From positions 225,452 to 289,451 of the forward strand of contig QCCZ01000001.1 in the NCBI GenBank assembly GCA_003281085.1: a stretch of DNA of 64,000 nucleotides, read 5' to 3'. Below are positions 1 through 6,126 of the stretch, in pieces; within the stretch, counting starts at the first letter, position 1; the number at the start of each line of letters is the position of its first letter. The notes beneath the pieces are model-generated. The model worked only from the letters and a program-made list of their open reading frames with translations. It did not search any database and had not been told where the DNA came from. This DNA comes from OCS155 cluster bacterium AG-349-E07 (GTDB taxonomy: Bacteria > Actinomycetota > Acidimicrobiia > Actinomarinales > Actinomarinaceae). A program made the translations under genes and the position numbers.

Positions 1-305
1 ATTGGGATATAAACAAAGGTATCCCTAGGTACTTTATATTCAAATGTTGGATTTGCAGACTCATCAGGTGTACCTACTGCATATAGTCTCCCATATTCGT
101 TAAAAAATATTGCTTCTATATCAGATCTAAATTCAAAATCACCAGACACTCCTGTAGATGAATCATAAGGCCCCCAGTTTTCGATTAGAAGATTCATTAA
201 AAGTGGAGGTTCATTATTTTCACCTCCTGCTTCAGTTAATTGTGAGCCATAATTGCAAGAAGTAAAAAGTAGGATTAAAACAAAAAATAAAGATATTTTT
301 TTCAT
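1..305 (-). CDS. Lipoprotein of unknown function (3' part outside window)
   Basis: The gene starts at an ATG on the minus strand (303-305) and runs off the left edge, so only about the first 101 codons are visible. The N terminus is a classical lipoprotein signal: MKK, a hydrophobic stretch and a lipobox ending LFTSC with Cys17 as the lipidation site. The mature part begins with an acidic, flexible segment. I recognise no domain in the visible part, and no function can be given. It lies outside the tRNA-Ile-bounded island and probably belongs to the chromosomal backbone. Confidence 0.7.
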   Translation of the reverse strand, partial: MKKISLFFVLILLFTSCNYGSQLTEAGGENNEPPLLMNLLIENWGPYDSSTGVSGDFEFRSDIEAIFFNEYGRLYAVGTPDESANPTFEYKVPRDTFVYIP

Positions 306-389
306 ATTTATATTTTATTTAAAAAGGAAGGGGTTTTCACTTTTTCGTTGATGAAGTAAAAGGCAATCATTGAAAAAGTAAATAGTTAC

Positions 390-467
390 TTGTGGGCCTA
401 GTTAGATTTGAACTAACGACCTCATCCTTATCAGGGATGCGCTCTAACCAGGCTGAGCTATAGGCCC
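390..467. repeat. 78-bp direct repeat, left copy (tRNA-Ile)
   Basis: All 78 bases match 5353-5430 in the same orientation, and identity stops abruptly on both sides. It comprises tRNA-Ile(GAT) and three bases beyond its 3' end. It is a candidate attachment site. Confidence 0.85.
393..467 (-). tRNA. tRNA-Ile(GAT), copy 1
   Basis: The minus strand folds as a tRNA: acceptor GGGCCTA pairs with TAGGCCC, the anticodon loop is CTGATAA with anticodon GAT, the T-loop is TTCAAAT, and the discriminator base is A. No CCA is encoded. The gene is identical to the copy at 5356-5430. Confidence 0.95.
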
Positions 468-517
468 TATAAAATTAGGCTAGTAAAAGAAGTTTTATAG
501 CGAAAATTTGCTTCTCT

Positions 518-535
518 GGTGACTTTTTGGTGACT
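518..535. repeat. 18-bp island-end repeat, left
   Basis: GGTGACTTTTTGGTGACT contains an internal 11-bp tandem step (GGTGACT repeated). It differs at one base from 5310-5327 and lies 50 bp inside the left tRNA-Ile copy. It could be a recombinase arm-type site; that role is inferred. Confidence 0.5.
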
Positions 536-596
536 ATTTTAACCACTTATCAAGAGTGTCAAGAAAACAACTAAAAACTTATAAACGAAGCATATT

Positions 597-730
597 TATA
601 ATTGATTTTACATCAGGAGTGAATAAGAAATTATTCCGCCAACCTGCTTGAGGAAGTAAGGTGGCAGAGAATGTGGTCTTAATTGACAATTAGGTTCCTC
701 GTTGAAACGAACTGATACAGTTCGTTTTTT
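597..730 (+). ncRNA. Candidate structured leader RNA or small RNA
   Basis: A TATAAT box at 597-602 could start a transcript near 609, although no good -35 is seen. A bulged hairpin spans 638-665 (GCC/GGC, ACCT/AGGT, CTT/AAG, loop GAGG). A 7-bp hairpin with loop GAC spans 678-694. An intrinsic terminator ends at 730. The GAGGAA at 650-655 can instead pair with TTCCTC at 695-700, excluding the first hairpin, so a two-state switch is possible. The RNA ends 33 bp before the SGNH hydrolase start. I match it to no known riboswitch family. Confidence 0.4.
706..730 (+). terminator. Intrinsic terminator in the leader of the SGNH gene
   Basis: AACGAACTG, loop ATA, CAGTTCGTT forms a perfect 9-bp stem followed by a T run through 730. 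It sits upstream of the SGNH hydrolase gene rather than after a gene, so it either ends a small RNA or attenuates the gene. Confidence 0.75.
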
Positions 731-763
731 ATTTGCTCTTGGGTTAGTGAAAGGAGTAAATAT

Positions 764-1525
764 ATGTCAGTACATGCACAAGGATTAGCTATAAAGGCCG
801 ATCGACAGATGATAAAAAACTTCGAGGAAACTGGCTTATATGAGTCAAATATAGAAAGAAAAAAAAGAGAGGAAAAACAGTTGAAAAGAACTAAGAGACT
901 GGGGTCTATCAAAAAACACTATGTTTCATTACTAGGAGATAGCATCATAGATAATAAAGTCTATGTAGGCGAAGGTGAGCTATCAGTAACAGAACACTTA
1001 CAATATAACTCTTCATCGAATTTCACTATGATTGCAGTTGATGGAGACACAACAGAAGATGCGTTGGAGAACCAACTAGACAACTTAAAAGAACCTGTAT
1101 CACATATCGTTCTCTCTATTGGTGGAAATGATTTGCTACAAAATTTACATTTACTTCAGGATGAGACAAGCGGTATGAAGTTTGCCCTAGAGAAGTCATC
1201 TGAGCTTATTGGTGAAATTCAAGAGAACTATACAAAAATACTTGAACACCTTTCACAATATGATGCAAAAGTATTGCTATGTACAGTGTATGAAGGCGAT
1301 TTAGAGTCAGATGTCTTGTTAGCTGAATATGATAAAGCTGGCCAGGCAATGTTAAAAATGCACAACGATACTGTATATTACCTAGCAAGTAAATTTGAAG
1401 TCGATGTTCTAGAACTCAGAAATATATTTACGAACAAAGAAGATTACGCAAATCCAATTGAGCCATCACACATTGGTGGCGAGAAGTTGGCAAAAGCTAT
1501 CATTCAATGGATGAAAAATAGTTGA
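764..1525 (+). CDS. SGNH/GDSL-type hydrolase-like protein
   Basis: This 253-residue protein has the SGNH blocks in order: LLGDS with candidate nucleophile Ser60, a GGND block near residue 120, and a C-terminal PSHIGG supplying the His. The family comprises esterases, lipases and acyl-hydrolases; the substrate cannot be told. The first ~50 residues are charged, predicted helical and not part of the fold, and there is no signal peptide, so it should act in the cytoplasm. The ATG at 764 follows GAAAGGAG at a good distance. It is island cargo, preceded by a structured leader with terminator and followed 97 bp later by a vWA gene in the same direction. Confidence 0.7.
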   Translation: MSVHAQGLAIKADRQMIKNFEETGLYESNIERKKREEKQLKRTKRLGSIKKHYVSLLGDSIIDNKVYVGEGELSVTEHLQYNSSSNFTMIAVDGDTTEDALENQLDNLKEPVSHIVLSIGGNDLLQNLHLLQDETSGMKFALEKSSELIGEIQENYTKILEHLSQYDAKVLLCTVYEGDLESDVLLAEYDKAGQAMLKMHNDTVYYLASKFEVDVLELRNIFTNKEDYANPIEPSHIGGEKLAKAIIQWMKNS

Positions 1526-1622
1526 AAAAGCCTGTAAACATTGGTTTTTACAATTTTTGTAACCTTTTCTGTCACAGTAAAGGTCTAAGGTAGCCCTGCA
1601 AGGGAAAATAAAAAGGAGATAA

Positions 1623-2288
1623 ATGACTGAAAGTAACGATATCCAAGTAAAAGAACAGCTAAATATTCGATTAGTGCTTGATCGATCTGGCTCTATGAGC
1701 TCATGCAAAGAAGAGACTGTTGTCTCAATCAATGAGTACATCAATGAAATTCAAAAAGAAGCTGTAGAAGGGATATTTACACTAAGTACATTTGATAATA
1801 GATCATTCGATATTCCTATTTCTCGAATTCCTATTAGAGAATTAACAACATTAGAAGAAGACATTCTTATGCCAAGAGGTGGAACTCCTCTCTATGATGC
1901 AATTGGTACAGCAGTACATGACTTGAGTACATTCACTCACAAAGAGAACGAGAAGAAAGTGCTTGTAATTGTCACTGATGGGTATGAGAACGCTTCAAGA
2001 GAATATACAAGTGATGCCATAAAACAACTTATTGAAGAAAAGACTAAAGAAGGATGGTTAATACTTTATCTTGGTGCAGATCATGATGCGTTTAAACAAA
2101 GTAGGGATATGGGATTTGAAAGTGCCAAAACTCTTCACTATTCAAAAAGAGACTCAAGAGACGCCTTTAAAGCAGTAGCCACAAGAACCTCTACTTTGTA
2201 CAAAGGTAGTCGATTCGATAAAAACGAGTTTCTTGTAGAAGAAAGAACTATGGCTAATAAAGAAATGTATAACTACGAAGAAGAATAA
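1623..2288 (+). CDS. von Willebrand factor A domain protein
   Basis: The 221-residue product is essentially one vWA domain. The MIDAS metal site is visible as DRSGS (Asp20, Ser22, Ser24), with a GGTPLYD segment supplying the Thr and a VTDGYEN strand supplying the Asp. It lacks a signal peptide and membrane segments. Such stand-alone cytoplasmic vWA proteins occur on phages, plasmids and islands and mediate metal-dependent protein contacts; no specific partner is evident. The ATG follows AAAAAGGAGATAA. It is island cargo, the same strand as the preceding SGNH hydrolase and possibly co-transcribed with it. Confidence 0.8.
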   Translation: MTESNDIQVKEQLNIRLVLDRSGSMSSCKEETVVSINEYINEIQKEAVEGIFTLSTFDNRSFDIPISRIPIRELTTLEEDILMPRGGTPLYDAIGTAVHDLSTFTHKENEKKVLVIVTDGYENASREYTSDAIKQLIEEKTKEGWLILYLGADHDAFKQSRDMGFESAKTLHYSKRDSRDAFKAVATRTSTLYKGSRFDKNEFLVEERTMANKEMYNYEEE

Positions 2289-2520
2289 ACAAAACCTAGA
2301 ACCAACTCACAACCAGGCTTTTTGGACTTTCTGGACGCGCTAGACCTTTGCATTTTGATCTGACCATAGTTTTGGGAGTTTTGGGACGCTATAAAAGGGG
2401 TAGAGGTACCTCAAAAATCAATAAGTGTTATATATGTATATATTTAAGCGGTTCGCACAAAATTCCGTAATACTAAGTGCGCTTTGACATTGGCAGTTTT
2501 ACTGTGCGAAGCACTATATC

Positions 2521-2565
2521 TACTCTTCTCTTCTCTTCTCTTCTCTTCTCTACTCTACTCTTCTC
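2521..2565. repeat. Pentanucleotide microsatellite (TWCTC)9
   Basis: Nine uninterrupted pentamers read TACTC, five TTCTC, two TACTC and one TTCTC. The strand is pure pyrimidine apart from the A positions. The length could vary by slippage about 80 bp upstream of the recombinase gene. Confidence 0.9.
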
Positions 2566-2577
2566 TAGGTCTTGACC

Positions 2578-2619
2578 GTCAAAGAATGTCAAAGTGATGT
2601 CAGAGAATGTCAAATATTG
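2578..2619. repeat. Two 21-bp tandem repeats (iteron-like)
   Basis: 2578-2598 and 2599-2619 both read GTCARAGAATGTCAAA followed by a variable tail. The core AGAATGTCAAA occurs at 2583 and 2604. A 21-bp period puts the cores on one face of the helix, as for a binding protein. They end 28 bp before the recombinase ATG. Confidence 0.7.
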
Positions 2620-2647
2620 TGTCATAGCCTTTTTTTAATATATTCCT

Positions 2648-3658
2648 ATGGCAGCAATACGACTACACCCAACTACTAAAAAACCATCTGTGTACTGGTA
2701 TGAACCAAATGGTAAAAAACGACAGAAAACTTTTGCTACAAGAACAGATGCAACCAAGTTCAAGAAGATAATTGAAGCTGAACTCTTAACCAATAAATAC
2801 ATAAGCCCATTTGCAGGACAGACACCAATCCAGGAATGGTTAGAGGTCATAGGATATTCAAAACAATCTAATAGAGAGATCACCAAGATTCATCACGAAC
2901 AGATGTATAACAAGCTTATCTTGCCGTTCTTTGGACATAAACGACTTGATGCAGTGAAACCAACTGATGTTGTTGACTACCTGTTCCATTTACAGAACCT
3001 TAACTACTCATCAGAGACACAGAGAAAAGCACTGAACTTGCTTTCAAGAGTCTTTGCTACAGCAATAGAGGAAGATATGATTTATAAAAATCCCTGTAAG
3101 ACCTCTATTGTTCGCTCAAGTATTTCTGTACCTGAATACAAAGAACAGAGATATTTAACGAGAGATGATCTTAACTGGTTAGCTGACAGCATAGATCCAC
3201 ATTTTAGGGAGTTAATTCTCTTTGCTGGACTTACTGGAGTGAGAAAAGGTGAACTCTTTGCTTTAGATGCTGCTGATATCAATGGTGACTCTGTAACAGT
3301 ATCAAAATCACTGTCTTTTATAAGAGGTGAGTCAATTCTTACAAAACCAAAAACAGCGAAGAGTGTGAGAAATGTTGTTATACCAGAGGAGTTGCAAGAG
3401 TATTTTGGAAGTAAAACAGAAGGTCCAATCTTTACTTCACTTCGTGGTAATAGAATTCAAGCGAATAACTTTAGAAATAGATATTTCTTACCTGCTGTAA
3501 AAGCCTCTATTGGAGAACCTTTTAGGTTCCACGATCTACGACACACAGCTGTTGCACTAGCAATTAAAGACAATAAGCATCCATTTGAGATTTCTAAGAT
3601 GTTAGGTCATACAAGTATCAAAACTACTTTTGATGTGTATGGGCATTTAATCTCTTAA
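2648..3658 (+). CDS. Tyrosine recombinase / integrase
   Basis: This 336-residue phage-type integrase looks intact. An N-terminal arm-binding part (about 1-55) is followed by a SAM-like core-binding domain (about 60-150) and a catalytic domain. The active-site set is visible: Arg199 in TGVRKGEL, a likely Lys at 233-235, His295 and Arg298 in HDLRH, His321 in LGHTS and nucleophile Tyr331 in DVYGH. It catalyses site-specific strand exchange between attachment sites. The stop is 17 bp from the 3' end of tRNA-Leu(TAA), the usual place for an integrase next to its att site, while the 78-bp tRNA-Ile repeats flank the wider interval. Confidence 0.93.
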   Translation: MAAIRLHPTTKKPSVYWYEPNGKKRQKTFATRTDATKFKKIIEAELLTNKYISPFAGQTPIQEWLEVIGYSKQSNREITKIHHEQMYNKLILPFFGHKRLDAVKPTDVVDYLFHLQNLNYSSETQRKALNLLSRVFATAIEEDMIYKNPCKTSIVRSSISVPEYKEQRYLTRDDLNWLADSIDPHFRELILFAGLTGVRKGELFALDAADINGDSVTVSKSLSFIRGESILTKPKTAKSVRNVVIPEELQEYFGSKTEGPIFTSLRGNRIQANNFRNRYFLPAVKASIGEPFRFHDLRHTAVALAIKDNKHPFEISKMLGHTSIKTTFDVYGHLIS

Positions 3659-3675
3659 AATAAGACATAAATTTG

Positions 3676-3759
3676 TGCCCAAGGGGGGACTCGAACCCCC
3701 ACATCCTTTCGAATAACGGATTTTAAGTCCGTCGCGTCTACCAATTCCGCCACCTGGGC
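3676..3759 (-). tRNA. tRNA-Leu(TAA)
   Basis: Read on the minus strand, it starts GCCCAGG, has a long variable arm and ends CTTGGGC plus discriminator A. The anticodon loop is CTTAAAA with anticodon TAA. Its first base (3759) overlaps the last base of the stop codon of the methyltransferase gene. It lies inside the island, directly downstream of the recombinase. Confidence 0.95.
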
Positions 3760-4526
3760 TATTTTTCCAGTAAATCTAACTGTTCAGATATATCTGTATC
3801 TAGTCTTTCCTGAGCAAAGTTAAAATAAGACTCTAAAAGTTCTGAGCCAAGATAGTTTCTTCCTAGCTTTTTAGCAACAAATGCTGTCGTTCCTGTACCA
3901 AGAAAAGGATCGTATACAACATCTTTTTTGTTTGAGAAATTAGTAATTATTTTTTCTACCAATTCTTCAGGAAAAACTGCTCCGTGGTCTTTATTTAGTT
4001 TTTTACCTCGTGATATATTCCATACATCATTTAATTTCCCTCTTTCAAAAGGAGCGGACCTAAATTGACGGCTTATTGGGTAGTCTTTTTCAAAAACTAA
4101 AATTATTTCACTTTGCCTATTTAAAACTTGTTTTTGCATAGCTGGTTGAGCTACTCCCTTATCCCAAATGATTATATCCTTTAGGTTTTCATTGAAATCT
4201 CCAATTATCTTAAAGAAAGCCCTCTTACTTCCAGTAACTATTTGAATTACATAAAATATTAAATTACTTGTTCTTAGCAACTCTTTAATTATTTGACTAT
4301 GGTGTTTATAGAAATCATCAATTGGAAGATTGTCGTCAAAACCATCATATTTACTGCTAAATTCTTTAACAATTTGTCTTGAGGTGTATTCACCATTGCG
4401 AATTCTTAAATTCATATTGTAAGGTGGAGAAGTTATAACTAAATCAATATAGTCATCAGGAATTCTTGATAAGGTTTCTAAACAATCTTCGTTGTATATC
4501 TTATTTAAATCTGTAAATTTACTCAT
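3759..4526 (-). CDS. Type II DNA methyltransferase (N4-C/N6-A amino-MTase)
   Basis: This 255-residue enzyme transfers a methyl group from S-adenosylmethionine to an exocyclic amino group in DNA. The catalytic motif IV is TSPPYN near residue 33. The AdoMet motif I, DPFLGTGTT, lies near the C terminus, so the order is that of the beta class. The gene follows the putative endonuclease gene by 30 bp on the same strand, giving a complete restriction-modification cassette. If the nuclease is MvaI/BcnI-like, an N4-cytosine methylase is expected, but base specificity is not readable here. The stop overlaps the first base of tRNA-Leu. Confidence 0.88.
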   Translation of the reverse strand: MSKFTDLNKIYNEDCLETLSRIPDDYIDLVITSPPYNMNLRIRNGEYTSRQIVKEFSSKYDGFDDNLPIDDFYKHHSQIIKELLRTSNLIFYVIQIVTGSKRAFFKIIGDFNENLKDIIIWDKGVAQPAMQKQVLNRQSEIILVFEKDYPISRQFRSAPFERGKLNDVWNISRGKKLNKDHGAVFPEELVEKIITNFSNKKDVVYDPFLGTGTTAFVAKKLGRNYLGSELLESYFNFAQERLDTDISEQLDLLEK

Positions 4527-4556
4527 TTATAAAATTATACGCTGTTTATAGGACAA

Positions 4557-5303
4557 TTAATTTAAGGCAATGCAATTATTGTATAGTTCGTGGATGTCTT
4601 TTGGTGATATTCTGAAACCTCCACCGTGATTATGGGGACTCCCTTTTTTTGTGCCTGTTCTGTATATTCCAAGTCTATTGTCGTATCGAACTTTCCCTTT
4701 TTCTATTAGTTCTATAAACTTGTCTATTCCTTTGAATCCTATATAAACAAGGGCATCTTTATAAAAATAATACTCTTCACCGTCTAAAGTTTTTGTTTCA
4801 GCATTAACAACAAACAGATCATTCAATTTTTTTGCACCGGCATAAATATCGTCAAAAGACCAATATATTTCTTCATTTATAACATTAAAATCCAAATCAG
4901 CTACACAGAACACAATTCTTTTTGCATCCCTATCAACATTTAGCTTTATATTTAATTTTTTATAAACTAAAGACCACCTATGTGCATAAATTGATGTTCT
5001 CAAAACTTTGATGTCTGGATATTCTTCATCATACACACCAAATGTTTCTCGCATATAACTATCACCATTTTCTGGATGCGTAGGTTTCTTTGTATACAAA
5101 CTCATATATGATTTTGTAAACTGTCTTTTACTTTTTACTTCAAAATTTTCAAAATCAGCTTCTGTTTGGTTATTTTCATCAACTTCTAAATAATCTTCAA
5201 AAGTATTTCCTACGCCACCGTCATTTCCTGGCCTATTGTTTTTAACAAAACCAAGTTTTTTAATTTCGTTAAATTTGTCGATTATTTTTGATTCAATGTC
5301 CAT
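4557..5303 (-). CDS. Putative type II restriction endonuclease, MvaI/BcnI-like
   Basis: The 248-residue protein resembles the MvaI/BcnI family of monomeric restriction enzymes, which cut CCWGG or CCSGG-type sites. The signature is an N-terminal RPGNDGGVGNTFEDYL segment, then an acidic residue and a catalytic FEVKSKR (PD-(D/E)XK type) near residue 53. The C terminus has a His/Gly-rich SPHNHGGGFRIS turn. It precedes the methyltransferase on the same strand with a 30-bp gap. Genes of this type are typical island cargo and can stabilise an element by post-segregational killing. The family assignment comes from remembered motifs; the recognition site is unknown. Confidence 0.7.
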   Translation of the reverse strand: MDIESKIIDKFNEIKKLGFVKNNRPGNDGGVGNTFEDYLEVDENNQTEADFENFEVKSKRQFTKSYMSLYTKKPTHPENGDSYMRETFGVYDEEYPDIKVLRTSIYAHRWSLVYKKLNIKLNVDRDAKRIVFCVADLDFNVINEEIYWSFDDIYAGAKKLNDLFVVNAETKTLDGEEYYFYKDALVYIGFKGIDKFIELIEKGKVRYDNRLGIYRTGTKKGSPHNHGGGFRISPKDIHELYNNCIALN

Positions 5304-5309
5304 TATTTC

Positions 5310-5327
5310 GGTGACTTTTTAGTGACT
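5310..5327. repeat. 18-bp island-end repeat, right
   Basis: GGTGACTTTTTAGTGACT matches 518-535 at 17 of 18 positions in direct orientation. It lies 25 bp inside the right tRNA-Ile copy and just upstream of the endonuclease start codon. Confidence 0.5.
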
Positions 5328-5352
5328 TTTTCATTTGTAATTTTAAAATTCA

Positions 5353-5430
5353 TTGTGGGCCTAGTTAGATTTGAACTAACGACCTCATCCTTATCAGGGA
5401 TGCGCTCTAACCAGGCTGAGCTATAGGCCC
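5353..5430. repeat. 78-bp direct repeat, right copy (tRNA-Ile)
   Basis: It is identical to 390-467. The flanking bases differ immediately outside the repeat, as expected for an attachment-site duplication or a recent gene duplication. Confidence 0.85.
5356..5430 (-). tRNA. tRNA-Ile(GAT), copy 2
   Basis: Every base matches the copy at 393-467. It sits 88 bp from tRNA-Ala(TGC), the partner usually beside tRNA-Ile(GAT) in bacteria, so this may be the original chromosomal 5' side. Here the two tRNAs are divergent. Confidence 0.95.
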
Positions 5431-5518
5431 ATATGTCTAATTAACAATAGTCTATTAAAAGAAATATTTAAATTTTTTTTTCATTTACTCTCATATCAAG
5501 GGCATAATATTAAGGCGA

Positions 5519-5591
5519 GGGGATGTAGCTCAGCTGGAAGAGCACCTGCTTTGCAAGCAGGGGGTCGTGGGTTCAAGTCCCATCATCTCCA
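5519..5591 (+). tRNA. tRNA-Ala(TGC)
   Basis: The 73-nt gene has acceptor GGGGATG pairing with CATCTCC, anticodon loop CTTTGCAAG with anticodon TGC, T-loop TTCAAGT and discriminator A. No CCA is encoded. Confidence 0.97.
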
Positions 5592-5611
5592 CAGGAAGGT
5601 AATCTAAATAT

Positions 5612-5842
5612 ATGGATTATTTAATAGCGCTTTTAATTGGTCTTGTTGTTTTTAGGTTTTTAAGAAATTCAATATCTTCATTAGCAAGCATTCCTCCAGA
5701 GCTTGATACAGATGATGTTGTTGAAATTTCACAATCATTCAGTTGTAACAAGTGTGGTACACAACTTACTATCAATAGACAATCCGTTGTTGCTAATGAA
5801 CCCCCTAAGCACTGCAAGGAAGAGATGCAACCACTTGATTAA
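5612..5842 (+). CDS. Small membrane-anchored zinc-ribbon protein
   Basis: This 76-residue protein has one N-terminal hydrophobic segment (about residues 2-16). A cytoplasmic part follows with CNKCG and a later HCKEEM. The first Cys pair and the later Cys (with a nearby His) could form a half-rubredoxin or zinc-ribbon knuckle. It follows tRNA-Ala by 20 bp and converges on crgA. I know no function; similar short zinc-ribbon proteins are found in actinobacterial genomes. Confidence 0.6.
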   Translation: MDYLIALLIGLVVFRFLRNSISSLASIPPELDTDDVVEISQSFSCNKCGTQLTINRQSVVANEPPKHCKEEMQPLD

Positions 5843-5855
5843 TAAGTCTTAACGA

Positions 5856-6110
5856 TTAGGTATAGTTAGTGGTCATTAAGAAACCACCACCAATTAAAGC
5901 TAAACCACTCCACAAATACCATTTTGACACTGAACCAGGCAAAAGTGTTAGGTAATTAAAAACTATCAACAAAACTCCAATAATCATCAATGAAGACATG
6001 GTTACAACATACCATCTAGGAGAAGGCCCTTTCCCCGAAGACATTTGAGTTGATATATTTTTTGATTGAGTAGGTCTGTTATTTTTCGTTCTTTTTTTTG
6101 ATACTGGCAT
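5856..6110 (-). CDS. crgA: Cell division protein CrgA
   Basis: The 84-residue protein matches CrgA in layout: a basic N-terminal tail, then PSPRWYV at the start of the first membrane helix (about 32-50), NYLTLLPG in the loop, and a second helix ending GGGFLMTTNYT. CrgA is an actinobacterial septum component that recruits FtsZ-, PBP- and FtsI-linked proteins at the division site. In mycobacteria it lies near pknB/pstP and the ileT-alaT tRNAs close to the origin, and the same neighbours are present here. It follows mutY by 16 bp on the same strand. Confidence 0.92.
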   Translation of the reverse strand: MPVSKKRTKNNRPTQSKNISTQMSSGKGPSPRWYVVTMSSLMIIGVLLIVFNYLTLLPGSVSKWYLWSGLALIGGGFLMTTNYT

Positions 6111-6126
6111 AATTTACAACATAATA

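Larger units (their letters stand above)
2289..2647. other. Repeat-rich non-coding stretch upstream of the recombinase
   Basis: These 359 bases hold no gene I can support. They contain a palindrome GAGGTACCTC (2403-2412), an 8-bp inverted repeat (TTCGCACA 2452-2459 with TGTGCGAA 2503-2510), nine TWCTC pentamers (2521-2565), two 21-bp tandem repeats (2578-2619) and a T-rich run before the recombinase start. This is plausible as a recombinase-binding or control region. Confidence 0.6.
390..5430. mobile_element. Candidate tRNA-bounded integrative island (tycheposon-like)
   Basis: The interval is bounded by two perfect 78-bp direct repeats (390-467 and 5353-5430), each a whole tRNA-Ile(GAT) gene plus three bases. 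Inside are an SGNH hydrolase, a vWA protein, repeat-rich non-coding DNA, a tyrosine recombinase, a tRNA-Leu and a restriction-modification pair. A near-identical 18-bp sequence lies just inside each boundary (518-535 and 5310-5327), as recombinase-binding arms might. Marine tycheposons described in Prochlorococcus also combine a tyrosine recombinase with full-length tRNA genes; that link is an analogy. The recombinase abuts tRNA-Leu, not tRNA-Ile, so the interval may be composite. Confidence 0.6.

Noticed and set aside
638..730. T-box leader
   Set aside because: AAGGTGGCA recalls the T-box antiterminator, but the full TGGNACC bulge and stem I features are missing, and the downstream gene is not an amino-acid gene.
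2521..2565. Pentamer repeats as a CRISPR-like array
   Set aside because: The units are 5 bp with no spacers and no cas genes; it is a simple microsatellite.
5356..5591. tRNA-Ile/tRNA-Ala as part of an rRNA operon
   Set aside because: The two tRNAs are divergent and no 16S or 23S sequence is present.
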